From the NCBI GenBank assembly GCA_028819255.1, contig JAPPMB010000104.1, positions 1-35,614 on the forward strand: a stretch of DNA of 35,614 bases, read 5' to 3'. The stretch is from Bryobacterales bacterium (GTDB taxonomy: Bacteria; Acidobacteriota; Terriglobia; Bryobacterales; UBA6623). Of the stretch, positions 24,826 to 33,268 are shown piece by piece. The position numbers were made by a program, and so were the translations under genes. The notes below the pieces were generated by a model. That model searched no databases, was not told the origin of the DNA, and saw only the letters and a program-made list of their open reading frames with translations. Every line of letters begins with the position of its first letter. The stretch's first letter is position 1.

Positions 24826-25638
24826 ATGCGACCGCGACTCGACGCAGACCGGATCGCCGAGTACAGCGAAACCGGCTACCTTTTCCCGATCGACGCGCTC
24901 GGCCGGACGGAAGTCCGACGGTGCATGGCGGGGTATGAAGGCATTGCCGGGGCGCTTGGCGGATCGCCGAAAGCGGTGCAGATGAGCCAGATCCACCGGT
25001 ACTACCGCTGGGCCTGGGATCTGTGCCGGCATCCGAAGGTTCTCGATGCCGTGGAGTCGGTGATCGGTCCGGACGTCATGCTCTGGTCGGCGCAGGTGTT
25101 TCCCAAGCGCGCTCGCGATCCCGGCTTCGTGACCATGCACCAGGACGGCACCTACTGGGGGCTGGACGGCGGCGAGGTGGTGACGGCGTGGGTGGCCCTG
25201 ACCGAGAGCACGGTCCGGAACGGGTGCATGCGCCTGCTGCCGGGATCCCACCGGCTGTCCATCCTCCCCCACAGGGACACCTATGAGGAGGGCAACCTGC
25301 TGACCCGGGGCCAGGTGGTTCAGGCCGCGTACGAGGAGGCGGACGTCGTCGACGTGGAACTCCGGCCGGGGCAGATGTCCCTGCATCACGTCAAGGCGAT
25401 CCATGGCTCTCACGCCAACTCTTCGGACCGGCCGCGGGTCGGCGTCGCCATCCGCTACATGACCCCGGACGTGAGGCCGGAGCGCCCCGGCCAGGTCTCG
25501 GTTCTCGTGAGGGGGCGCGACCGCTTCGGAAACTGGACGCTGCAGACGGATCCCCCTCGGTTTCCGTCCTTGGAAAGCGCCGTCCGGGCCCATCAGGCGG
25601 AAGCGGAGCGGTTCGTCGCGGATCTGACCCGCGACTAG
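24826..25638 (+). CDS. Phytanoyl-CoA dioxygenase family protein
   Basis: 270 residues. Fe(II)/2-oxoglutarate oxygenase of the PhyH family. The metal triad is seen as HQD (His105, Asp107) in FVTMHQDGTYWG and the distal His193 in IHGSHANSSDRPR; an Arg in that block (about 202-204) would bind 2-oxoglutarate. CMRLLPGSHR is the usual jelly-roll block. Many bacterial members hydroxylate compatible solutes or small acids. It is followed 22 bases later by an SSS-family symporter on the same strand, so the pair may import and hydroxylate one substrate. A TATGAT-like hexamer and GGGAAGGA precede the ATG. Confidence 0.9.
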   Translation: MRPRLDADRIAEYSETGYLFPIDALGRTEVRRCMAGYEGIAGALGGSPKAVQMSQIHRYYRWAWDLCRHPKVLDAVESVIGPDVMLWSAQVFPKRARDPGFVTMHQDGTYWGLDGGEVVTAWVALTESTVRNGCMRLLPGSHRLSILPHRDTYEEGNLLTRGQVVQAAYEEADVVDVELRPGQMSLHHVKAIHGSHANSSDRPRVGVAIRYMTPDVRPERPGQVSVLVRGRDRFGNWTLQTDPPRFPSLESAVRAHQAEAERFVADLTRD

Positions 25639-25660
25639 GCCCGGCGGACAGGCCTCAAGC

Positions 25661-27313
25661 ATGCACTGGACCGGCTGGGTGTTCGCGCTCGGGCTCAACG
25701 CAGCCGTCGTTGCGGCGGGCTGGCTGCGCACGCGGACGCCTCGGAGCGCCGTCGAGTGGCAGCTCGCGGCCCGCAAGCTCGCCTGGCCCGCCGTCGGCCT
25801 CTCGCTCTTCGCGACCGCCATCGACAGCGGCGACTTCGTGGCCGTGGTCGGCGCCGCCTACCAGTACGGGATCGCCTACCTCTCGACCTGGTGGCTGGGC
25901 ATCCCGATCGGCTGGCTGCTGGCCACCGGTGTGGTTCTCGTGCCGGTCTATCGCGCCGGCTTCTTCACCAACGCCGAGTACCTCGAGGCCCGGTTCGGCC
26001 CTGGGATGCGGCTGCTTGGCGCCATCGTCCAGATCCAGCAGCGCACGCAGGTGATGGGCAACATGGCGTTCTCTCTGTTCCTGCTGCTCGGGGCGGTGAC
26101 GGGCTGGGGCTCGGACGCGTGGTGGTTGGTGGTGGGCCTCGCCGCCCTCGCCGCCGCCTACACCGCGAGCGGCGGGCTGCGGGCGGTGGTTGCCACCGAC
26201 TCCATGCAGACTGCGATGATCGCGGTCTCGTCCGGCCTGCTCTGGTTGGTCATCTGGAGCGCCGTCGGCGGCTGGCGGGCCCTCCACAATCGTCTGGAGA
26301 TGATCGAAGGCGGCTTGGCCGAGCGGGTTCTCAGCTACGACGGCCTGAGCGGTCCTGGTGTGCCGGTCGCCCTTGTGCTGTTCGGCTGGATCTCGGTCCA
26401 TGCTGCGTACTGCATTGTGAACCATTCCCAGTCGATGAGGCTGCTCGGAGCAAGGTCCGAGTGGGACATGCGCGCCGCCGCGGCCCTGGCTTCGGCCGTG
26501 CTGATCGTCGTCATGTGGTGCAACGTCTCGCTGGGCGTGATGGGGAAGGCCCTCTATCCCGGCCTGGCGCATGTCGATTCCGCATTCCCCCAGCTGTTCG
26601 TCGATCATCTGGACGGGCTGCTAGCCGGGCTCGTGCTCGCCGGAGTCCTGGCGGCCTGTCTTTCGACGTACGACTCGATCGGCTCGGCGCTGGGAGCGGT
26701 GTTCACTAGGGACGTCTTTTGCCGGTTTCTCGCCCCGGAGGCCGGCGAGGGCGGGATCCTCCGCGCGACCCGAGCCGCATCCGTCGCCTGCATCGCGGTC
26801 TCGTTTCTCTATGTCCCGTTCCTAGGAGAGGGCATGGTGGCGTTCTACCTGCGACTCTCCAGCGTTGCGATTGTTCCGCTTGCGACCGTTTTCGCGGCCG
26901 GTGTGCTCACGGCGGCACATCGCCAGTCCGGGGTCGCGGGAATGGTTGCGGGAATCGCCTGCGGAGCCGTTTCGATGCTCGGCGACCGCCTGGCCTGGCC
27001 CTTGCCGGACTGGGCGATCAGCGTCTGGTGGAGCTACTTGTGGGCGGTCGTCGTCACCGGCGGTGCGATGGCGGTCTGGACGGCCCTGCGCGGGAGGGCC
27101 GGCGACGAGGCGCTGAGAGGACTGACACTGGCCAGCTGCAGGCGCGGAGAGCGGTACGGGGGCGCCGGGGCGGGATGGCTCGAGACGTCGAGGGCTTCGG
27201 TTGCGTCGGAGACAGCGGCTTCCGAGGCTCGGCCCTCCGTCCGGCGTCCGGAACGTTTCACTCTCGCCCTCGTCGCCGGCGCCGCCATCGTGTTCTTCGC
27301 TGCATTTCACTGA
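25661..27313 (+). CDS. Sodium:solute symporter (SSS family)
   Basis: 550 residues with about 13 hydrophobic membrane segments from the N-terminus (WVFALGLNAAVVAAGWL) to the C-terminal FTLALVAGAAIVFFAAF. SSS blocks seen are SLFATAIDSGDFVAVVGAAY, WWLGIPIGWLL, FFTNAEYLEARFG, TASGGLRAVVATDSMQ and CLSTYDSIGSALGA. These transporters use Na+ to drive uptake of sugars, amino acids, vitamins or osmolytes. Substrate unknown. It follows the PhyH gene closely in the same direction, pointing to a joint role. The sequence between about residues 485 and 530 is a hydrophilic loop. Confidence 0.9.
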   Translation: MHWTGWVFALGLNAAVVAAGWLRTRTPRSAVEWQLAARKLAWPAVGLSLFATAIDSGDFVAVVGAAYQYGIAYLSTWWLGIPIGWLLATGVVLVPVYRAGFFTNAEYLEARFGPGMRLLGAIVQIQQRTQVMGNMAFSLFLLLGAVTGWGSDAWWLVVGLAALAAAYTASGGLRAVVATDSMQTAMIAVSSGLLWLVIWSAVGGWRALHNRLEMIEGGLAERVLSYDGLSGPGVPVALVLFGWISVHAAYCIVNHSQSMRLLGARSEWDMRAAAALASAVLIVVMWCNVSLGVMGKALYPGLAHVDSAFPQLFVDHLDGLLAGLVLAGVLAACLSTYDSIGSALGAVFTRDVFCRFLAPEAGEGGILRATRAASVACIAVSFLYVPFLGEGMVAFYLRLSSVAIVPLATVFAAGVLTAAHRQSGVAGMVAGIACGAVSMLGDRLAWPLPDWAISVWWSYLWAVVVTGGAMAVWTALRGRAGDEALRGLTLASCRRGERYGGAGAGWLETSRASVASETAASEARPSVRRPERFTLALVAGAAIVFFAAFH

Positions 27314-27358
27314 ACGGTCGGGGGTTGCGCGCCCGCCGGTCCAGCCCGGGGGCTGGGC

Positions 27359-27364
27359 TATAAT
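27359..27364 (+). promoter_or_regulatory. Putative -10 element of thrB operon (leaderless)
   Basis: Perfect TATAAT ending 8 bases before ATG 27373, followed by CTTGGCTT; nearly identical to the nuoA arrangement (CAGGGCTT). No ribosome-binding site fits. Confidence 0.6.
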
Positions 27365-27372
27365 CTTGGCTT

Positions 27373-28290
27373 ATGGCCGGCCTGACCGAGGTGCGCGTGC
27401 CGGCCTCAAGCGCCAACCTCGGACCGGGCTTCGACACCCTGGGGCTGGCGCTGGCGATCCACCTGACCTGCCGCTTCCGGCAGGCTCCGGCGACGCGGGT
27501 CCGGGCCTCGGGACGCGACGTCGAAGCCATCCCGCTGAACGGCGACAACCTCATCCTCCGCACGGCCTGTCGGGTCGCCCGCACCCAAGGGCTCGGACTG
27601 CCGCCCGTCGAGCTGCGCATCGACAACGAGATACCGGTCGGCAAGGGGCTGGGGTCCAGCGCGGCCGCGCTCGTGGCGGGTGTGGTCCTGGCCGACCGGG
27701 TTCTGGGGCTCGGCTGGGACGAGCATCGCCTGCTGGACGAGGCTGCACGCATCGAGGGCCACCCGGACAACGTGTCCGCCGCAGTCCTCGGTTCGGTGAC
27801 GGCGGCAGCGATCGGCGGCGACGGCGTGACCCGCGCGGTGCGCTTGGAACTGCCCGGAGCCTTCTCCGTCGCCGTCGTCTGCCCCGACTTCGAACTGCCG
27901 ACGCCCAGCATGCGCGCAGCGCTCCCCTCCGCCTATTCGCGCGAGGACGCCGTGTTCAACATCCAGCGGGCCACCCTGCTGGTCGCGGCGCTCCTGAAGG
28001 GAGACCGTGACGCGTTTCCCGTCGCCTTCGAGGATCGCCTCCATCAGCCGTACCGGGCCGCTCGCGTGCCGGGTCTCGCGGCAATCCTGAACCTTCGGGT
28101 GCCCGGGCTGCTGGGCTGCGCGCTGAGCGGGGCAGGCCCGGCAATCCTGGTGCTTTACGAGACCGGACGGGAAGAGGCCGTGGACGCGGTGGCGTCGGAG
28201 TTCGAGCGCGCCGGCTGCAGCACCGAGACCATGTACGCGCATCTGGACCGCAAAGGGCTGGTCATCAGGGACGGGGCGAGGAATCGATGA
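27373..28290 (+). CDS. thrB: Homoserine kinase
   Basis: 305 residues, GHMP kinase family. Phosphorylates L-homoserine in threonine synthesis. VRVPASSANLGPGFDTLG is the N-terminal block, PVGKGLGSSAAA (about 93-104) the ATP loop, IEGHPDNVSAA the following helix and GCALSGAGPAIL the C-terminal motif 3, all typical. Its stop overlaps the ATG of the next gene (ATGA 28287-28290). thrA and thrC are not in the window, so the gene is split from the usual threonine operon and instead leads a cluster with two non-biosynthetic neighbours. Confidence 0.95.
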   Translation: MAGLTEVRVPASSANLGPGFDTLGLALAIHLTCRFRQAPATRVRASGRDVEAIPLNGDNLILRTACRVARTQGLGLPPVELRIDNEIPVGKGLGSSAAALVAGVVLADRVLGLGWDEHRLLDEAARIEGHPDNVSAAVLGSVTAAAIGGDGVTRAVRLELPGAFSVAVVCPDFELPTPSMRAALPSAYSREDAVFNIQRATLLVAALLKGDRDAFPVAFEDRLHQPYRAARVPGLAAILNLRVPGLLGCALSGAGPAILVLYETGREEAVDAVASEFERAGCSTETMYAHLDRKGLVIRDGARNR

Positions 28291-29201
28291 AAGGCACCAG
28301 GGACGCGCTTGCAGGCCTCGGGTGGCCGTCCGAGGATCCGCACCCGGCCCCTGCCTCGATGCTGCGGTTCCCGGACGGCGCCCAGTACAGGATCGAGATT
28401 CCCAGCACGGAGGGTCCCAGCGCATTCGCCGCGGTGCTGGAGGAGGCTGACCGGCTGAACGTGCCGGTCCATCGGGTCAGCCAGGGCAGCGGCATCATGC
28501 TGCTCAGCGACGGGGAGATCCGGGAAATGCTCGAGCTCGCTGCGCCCCGCGGGATCGAGGTCAACCTCTTCGTCGGTCCGAGGGCCACGTTCGACATCGG
28601 CGCCCAAGCCTATTCGCCCGCCGGCCAGGCGCTCGGGCTGAGCGTCAGGGGAAGCGAGCAGCTCGTCTATGCGGTTGAGGATGTGCGCAGGGCGGCCGGG
28701 CTCGGGATTCGGAGCGTCCTGGTGTCGGACACGGGCCTGCTGGCGATTCTCGGCAAGATGAGGCGGTCGGGGGATGTGCCCGGCGACCTGATCCTGAAGA
28801 CTTCGGTCATGATGGCCCCCGCCAACGCGGCCGCCGCTCGCGTTCTCGAGGACCTCGGCGCGTCCACCATCAACGTTCCGTCCGACCTCACGCTTCCGCA
28901 GCTGGCCTCGATCCGCGCCGCGGTCGGCGTGCCGATCGACCTGTACGTCGAGGCGCCTGACAACATCGGCGGCTTCGTGCGGCACTACGAAGTGCCGGAG
29001 CTGATCCGCGTGGGCTCGCCGCTGTACGTGAAACTGGGCCTGCGCAACGCACCCGACATCTATCCCAGCGGGTCGCACATCGAGAGCACGGCCGTCGCTC
29101 TCTCCCGCGAACGGGTCCGCCGCGCCCGATTGGTTCTGGACATGATTCGACGCTACGGTCCGGACCTCTCGACTTCGGCGGCCCCTCGTCCGCCGGAATA
29201 G
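28287..29201 (+). CDS. U32-peptidase-like TIM-barrel protein
   Basis: 304 residues. The body (FPDGAQYRIEIPS, HRVSQGSGIMLLSDGEI, SEQLVYAVEDVRRAAGLGI, RSVLVSDTGLLAIL, VPIDLYVEAPDNIGGFVRH, LRNAPDIYPSGSHIES) resembles a barrel family that databases label U32-like. Repeated strand-helix units fit a TIM barrel. The U32 Cys-rich signature is not visible, so proteolysis or RNA hydroxylation should not be assumed. It overlaps thrB by ATGA and is followed 11 bases later by the RraA-like gene. A sugar-acid or aldol-type role alongside RraA is inference; function is not established. Confidence 0.65.
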   Translation: MKGTRDALAGLGWPSEDPHPAPASMLRFPDGAQYRIEIPSTEGPSAFAAVLEEADRLNVPVHRVSQGSGIMLLSDGEIREMLELAAPRGIEVNLFVGPRATFDIGAQAYSPAGQALGLSVRGSEQLVYAVEDVRRAAGLGIRSVLVSDTGLLAILGKMRRSGDVPGDLILKTSVMMAPANAAAARVLEDLGASTINVPSDLTLPQLASIRAAVGVPIDLYVEAPDNIGGFVRHYEVPELIRVGSPLYVKLGLRNAPDIYPSGSHIESTAVALSRERVRRARLVLDMIRRYGPDLSTSAAPRPPE

Positions 29202-29205
29202 GAGG
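29200..29205 (+). promoter_or_regulatory. Shine-Dalgarno site of RraA-like gene
   Basis: AGGAGG seven bases before GTG 29213 fixes this non-ATG start; it overlaps the end of the preceding gene. Confidence 0.75.
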
Positions 29206-29212
29206 CAGGCCC

Positions 29213-29896
29213 GTGCGACCGCCTTGGAGCACCGACGAGGAGCTATTCGAGATGGTTCGCCGCTCGCTCTTCTCGGCAGTGGTCGGCGATGTCATGGATC
29301 AGGCCGGTCTCATGTCGCAGTTCCTGCCGGCCGAGATTCGTCCGATCTCGCCCGGAACCCGGCTGGTCGGCCGCGCCATGCCCGTCCACACGGTTGACCT
29401 GCCGGCCGATCCCGCGGAGGCCGGGCCGGACCCGCCCTTTGGACGGATGCTCGAGGCGCTCGACGACCTGCAGCCGAACGAGGTCTATCTGTGCGGCGGC
29501 GGCTCGCCGAGATACGCGCTGTGGGGTGAACTCATGAGCACGCGGGCCCGGATTCTCGGAGCTGCGGGGGCAGTGGTCGACGGCTACTACCGGGACACGG
29601 ACGGAATTCTCGCGCTCGGCTTTCCCACATTCGGGCATGGCGCGTACGCGCAGGACCAGGGCTCCCGCGGAAAGGTCGTGGACTACCGCTCGCCGATTCG
29701 GATCGGACAGGTGTCGGCCAGTCCCGGGGACGTCGTCGTCGGCGACCGGGACGGCGTGTGCGTGGTTCCCCGGAGGCACGAGGAGGATGTCTTTGTTCGG
29801 GCTCTGGAGAAGGTCCAAGGCGAGAACGTGGTGCGCCGGGAAATCGAGAACGGGATGTCGACCCGCGAGGCGTTTGCCAAGTACGGCATCATGTAG
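29213..29896 (+). CDS. RraA-like protein / HMG-type aldolase
   Basis: 227 residues, GTG start set by the AGGAGG upstream. The fold is that of RraA and 4-hydroxy-4-methyl-2-oxoglutarate (HMG)/oxaloacetate aldolases. Visible blocks are SAVVGDVMDQAG (N-terminal), NEVYLCGGG, WGELMSTRAR (Gly-Glu-Leu) and GAVVDGYYRDTDG with the metal/pyruvate-site Arg127-Asp128. Class II aldolases of this family need a divalent metal. RraA itself binds RNase E; presence of the Arg-Asp and Glu106 favours an enzyme. Third gene of the thrB operon; the following gene is convergent, 5 bases away. Confidence 0.85.
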   Translation: MRPPWSTDEELFEMVRRSLFSAVVGDVMDQAGLMSQFLPAEIRPISPGTRLVGRAMPVHTVDLPADPAEAGPDPPFGRMLEALDDLQPNEVYLCGGGSPRYALWGELMSTRARILGAAGAVVDGYYRDTDGILALGFPTFGHGAYAQDQGSRGKVVDYRSPIRIGQVSASPGDVVVGDRDGVCVVPRRHEEDVFVRALEKVQGENVVRREIENGMSTREAFAKYGIM

Positions 29897-29901
29897 CCGC
29901 A

Positions 29902-31593
29902 TCAGAACCGGATGCCGACGATCTCGCCGTGGGTCCCGCCCGGGCCGCGAGACTTGCGGTAGGCAACGGCAACCGACCAGCCGCGGGAACTGCAAGGCAG
30001 GGTCTTCCGCTTGAACGGCCGATTGATCAGCTTCGGCGGCCGGTCCGGGTTCTCCCTGAGCGCCAGACGCTGGTACGGCGAGTGCAGGATCACGGTCTTC
30101 CGGTCCCCGTCGCACTCCACCCAGGCAATCCGTCCATGGGCCAGCCAGCTTCCGTACGGAGGCCAGCGGTAGCCGGCCGCCGGCTGCCGTCCCTCCTCGG
30201 GCTCCACCCAGGCACCCATCGCCGCCGGCTCCGGAACGGACGCCGCTCCCGGTTCCGGCGCAGGATGGCCGGCGAGCTCCGGCGCGGGAACGCTCCGGAT
30301 CGCCTGTCCGATGCGCCGCCGGATCTCCCGGGCTTCCTGGTCGGCTCGTCCCGCCCATCCCGGGAAGGCAAGCAGGGGGCGGAGGTCCGCGAAGGCGCCC
30401 TTCCAATCTTCCGACAGCATCCGCGCATGCACAACGGCGAGGTGGTGATCGGGCGTTCCGGGCATGAGTTGCCTGGCGCGCAGCGCAAGGGGCAGCGCCT
30501 CCTCGGCGCGGATTCGCGGAGCCTCGCCGGGTCCGAGGAGGAGAACTGCGTAGCGGTAGGCCGTCCTCGCCCGCGAGTCGCCCAGCCGGATGGCCGCCCC
30601 GTATCCGCGCTCGGCCTGTTCCTGCCTTCCGCGCATCAGCTGCAGTGCCGCCTCGGCTGCCCGGACCCTCGCCTGGGCCGGAAAACGCGCCGCGAGATCG
30701 GACAGCGTCGCCTCCGCCGCGGCCAGCATTCGGAGCGACAGCCGCGCCTCCGCCTCGAAGAGCGGGATTCGCCATTCCTCGGCGGCCCGTCCCTGGGCAG
30801 CGGGCGCCGTGACGGCCGGCGGGACGAGCCAGTCACGCAGTCCGTTCCTGGCCTCGGCCAGGTGCTGGACAAGCGCAGCGTTCAGACTCGTCCCTTCGAG
30901 GGAGGCGAGGACTTCGGCGGAGTAGGCCGGAGAAAGCCGGGAAAGGTCCGGCTGGCCGCTGGCCAGCCAGTGGACGAGGAGCCACGACTGGGCCTGGAAC
31001 AGCTCCTCTTGGGCCGTTGGGCTGTGCCGGTCTGCGGAGAGCAGGTCCTCCCAGGCGATCCACGACGAGCGGTCCAGCATCGCGAAGAGGCCCGACAAGG
31101 TGTCGATGTCGGCCCGAGGCGCCGTCCGCCGCGCCAGGTAGACCGCCCTGCCCTCGCTGAACCAGGGCGGCCAGTTCCGGCCGTCGAGCTGGTGTGCGTA
31201 TTCGTGGGCGAGAATGGCTCTCGTCCCCAGGGGGGCGTGCCACGGAACGACGACGCAGTCGCGGTCGAGACCCCGGATGGTGATGCCCCGCGTACGGGAG
31301 GAGGGCGGATCACCCAGCAGCGCGTGCAGCTGCAGCCGGTGGGGCACGATCAGCACCTCGAGCCTTCCGTCCTCGCGGCGCGGGGATCCCAGGCCTGCCT
31401 GCTCGAAGGCCCGTCTGATCGACTCGAGATCGTCCGCGGCAGTCGCCGCGGACTCCCCGTCAAGCCCGGGCGCCTCCTGGACGAGCACCCGGAAGTGCGG
31501 GCTTTCGGCGATCCAGCCGTGCTGGGCGAACAGACCCGGCAGCAGCGCCAGCGGTCCGGCGCAGCGCGCAACGGCCGCTGCCATGCTCCACAT
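29902..31593 (-). CDS. Exported gluzincin-type metallopeptidase with helical repeats
   Basis: 563 residues from ATG 31593, chosen because a signal peptide (MAAAVARCAGPLALLPGLFA) follows directly; an ORF extension to 31989 crosses the divergent gene and is not credible. HEYAH (His130, Glu131, His134) with a downstream FSEG (Glu147) is the gluzincin zinc site of the peptidase MA-like group. The middle (about 280-430) has TPR-like helical units (LSDLAARFPAQARVR, AERGYGAAIRLG). The C-terminus is Arg/Lys-rich (PFKRKTLPCSSRG). Role unknown, probably periplasmic. ATG 31584 is an alternative start. Confidence 0.78.
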   Translation of the reverse strand: MWSMAAAVARCAGPLALLPGLFAQHGWIAESPHFRVLVQEAPGLDGESAATAADDLESIRRAFEQAGLGSPRREDGRLEVLIVPHRLQLHALLGDPPSSRTRGITIRGLDRDCVVVPWHAPLGTRAILAHEYAHQLDGRNWPPWFSEGRAVYLARRTAPRADIDTLSGLFAMLDRSSWIAWEDLLSADRHSPTAQEELFQAQSWLLVHWLASGQPDLSRLSPAYSAEVLASLEGTSLNAALVQHLAEARNGLRDWLVPPAVTAPAAQGRAAEEWRIPLFEAEARLSLRMLAAAEATLSDLAARFPAQARVRAAEAALQLMRGRQEQAERGYGAAIRLGDSRARTAYRYAVLLLGPGEAPRIRAEEALPLALRARQLMPGTPDHHLAVVHARMLSEDWKGAFADLRPLLAFPGWAGRADQEAREIRRRIGQAIRSVPAPELAGHPAPEPGAASVPEPAAMGAWVEPEEGRQPAAGYRWPPYGSWLAHGRIAWVECDGDRKTVILHSPYQRLALRENPDRPPKLINRPFKRKTLPCSSRGWSVAVAYRKSRGPGGTHGEIVGIRF

Positions 31594-31834
31594 CCTTCGA
31601 TCGGCTCCGCGAGCCCTGCCTTGGGAGAGAGCGTTCCTGCGCGTCTCTCCGTTCGCACTCATGAGGATAAGGGGAATGCAGGCGCAGATCCACGGCACTT
31701 CGGTGATCCGGGCTCCGCCTGCATGCATCACGTCGGGCGAACTTTCGAATCCGGGCCGGAAAACGGAGACCGGAGGGATTCCTACGCTCGGGTCTGCGCG
31801 CCAATCTTCCAATGCGTTTGGTATCTTGTGAGGA

Positions 31835-32449
31835 ATGCGTACTCCAATTCTGGTGGTTCTTGTCTTGGGCCTGTGCATTTCGGCGGCTGCCGAGCCAAGC
31901 CTGCGAGCGACTTCCGGATCCCAGGCGGACCAGAACCGCCTTGCTGACGACGACCACCTTTCGCGCATGAAGGACAAGTCGATGATCAAGCGCTGGGCGC
32001 GTCTCGAGCTGCTTGTGCCTGTGAGCGAAAAGACGCGGGACTACTACCTGCACGGGGTGCCTTCGGACTACCGGTACCTGCGTCCGTGGGCGCGCCTTTT
32101 CCTGCAGCGGATCAGTCGGCAGTTCCGAACGCGATTCGGTCGCCCGCTCCGGGTCACGAGCCTGCTGCGGACCGTGAGCTACCAGAAATCTCTGGCCCGC
32201 CGCAACGTCAATGCGGCACCGTCAACCGGCCCCAAGGCGTCCGTTCATCTCACGGGCGCGTGCCTCGACCTTTCGAAGAAGGGCATGTCGCGGTCGCAGC
32301 AGTCGTGGGTCCGGAACGTGCTGTTCAACCTGCGCAGCAAGGGGTATCTGTACGCGATCGAGGAATTCCAGCAACCGACATTTCACGTTCTGGTCCATCG
32401 CCGCTACGAGGGGTATGTGGCGCAGAGGACGGCGGCATCCAGCAAGTAG
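31835..32449 (+). CDS. Exported DUF5715/M15-like protein
   Basis: 204 residues with a signal peptide (MRTPILVVLVLGLCISAAA). The C-terminal half has SLLRTVSYQ, SVHLTGACLDLSKKG (His138, Asp145) and EEFQQPTFHVLVHRRY (His184), the His-Asp...His set of the M15/LAS fold as seen in the DUF5715 family. A cell-wall peptidase-like role is likely by fold. A weak TATCTT lies 10 bases before the ATG. It diverges from the gluzincin gene and leads SprT-like and Gfo/Idh genes on the plus strand. Confidence 0.72.
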   Translation: MRTPILVVLVLGLCISAAAEPSLRATSGSQADQNRLADDDHLSRMKDKSMIKRWARLELLVPVSEKTRDYYLHGVPSDYRYLRPWARLFLQRISRQFRTRFGRPLRVTSLLRTVSYQKSLARRNVNAAPSTGPKASVHLTGACLDLSKKGMSRSQQSWVRNVLFNLRSKGYLYAIEEFQQPTFHVLVHRRYEGYVAQRTAASSK

Positions 32450-32499
32450 CAGGTGACCGCTTCTCCCGGGGAATCCCCGCCAGGCCGCCCGCCTTGTCC

Positions 32500-33222
32500 G
32501 TGGTAGGCGACGGGCACCGCCCGCAATCCCGTACCGAGACGCCGGGGCAGATCTTCGCAAGGGCGTTTCGCGAGCTAGTGCCCCACAGTGCGGTCCCGGG
32601 CTTCGATGTGGAGTTCCGCCCGTTCGCGAAGCTGCGGTCGACCATCAGGTTCGACGCGTCGACCGAACGGATGCGGGTCCGACTGAGTGACCTGCTGGAG
32701 ACCGCGCCGGCCGAGGTCCTGGCCGGGCTCGCCGAACTCCTCATCGGCAGGCTGTACGGAAAGAAGGCTCCCACGCCGGCCCGGAAGGCGTACCGCCGGT
32801 GGGTCAACAGCCCAGCCACAGAGAGGAGGATCCTGGAGGCGGCGAGGACGCGGGGCAAGAAGCACATGCGGCCACCCGCCGGGCGCGTGCACGACCTCGA
32901 CGCCCTCTTCGACAGCCTCAACGAGCGGTACTTCGACGCGGCCCTGCGCAAGCCGAGACTGGGCTGGAGCGTCCGGGCCTCGCGCAGGACCATGGGGAAC
33001 TACGATCGCGCTCATGACGCGATCGTGGTCAACCGCAAGCTGGACGATCGCGACGTGCCGATCGTCGCCGTCGAATACGTCCTGTTCCACGAGATGCTGC
33101 ACGTCCGGCATCCGGTTCGATGGCGCCGGGGGCGCCGCATCATTCATCCGCCGGAGCTTCTGGCGGATGAGCGCCGGTTCGACGGGTACGAGGAGGCCCG
33201 TGAGGTGCTGCTTTCCCTGTAG
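32500..33222 (+). CDS. SprT-like zinc metalloprotein
   Basis: 240 residues with GTG start at 32500; the start is uncertain, TTG 32494 is an alternative. The N-terminal ~120 residues contain a helical block (LSDLLETAPAEVLAGLAELL) and the C-terminal half the SprT-like domain: DALFDSLNERYFDAAL, the conserved GxY-type strand (MGNYDRAHDAIVVN), and LFHEMLHVRHPV with HExxH (His197, Glu198, His201), then IIHPPELLADERRF. SprT-like proteins resemble the protease domain of SPRTN; in bacteria the role is unclear. It follows DUF5715 by 50 bases. Confidence 0.8.
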   Translation: MVGDGHRPQSRTETPGQIFARAFRELVPHSAVPGFDVEFRPFAKLRSTIRFDASTERMRVRLSDLLETAPAEVLAGLAELLIGRLYGKKAPTPARKAYRRWVNSPATERRILEAARTRGKKHMRPPAGRVHDLDALFDSLNERYFDAALRKPRLGWSVRASRRTMGNYDRAHDAIVVNRKLDDRDVPIVAVEYVLFHEMLHVRHPVRWRRGRRIIHPPELLADERRFDGYEEAREVLLSL

Positions 33223-33268
33223 GGGGCGGCGGCCCGGCGGGCAGCCCCTGTGCCAGAATGAGCACGCG

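Noticed and set aside
31594..31989. N-terminal extension of the gluzincin frame
   Set aside because: It would overlap the divergent DUF5715 gene and precede a clear signal peptide.
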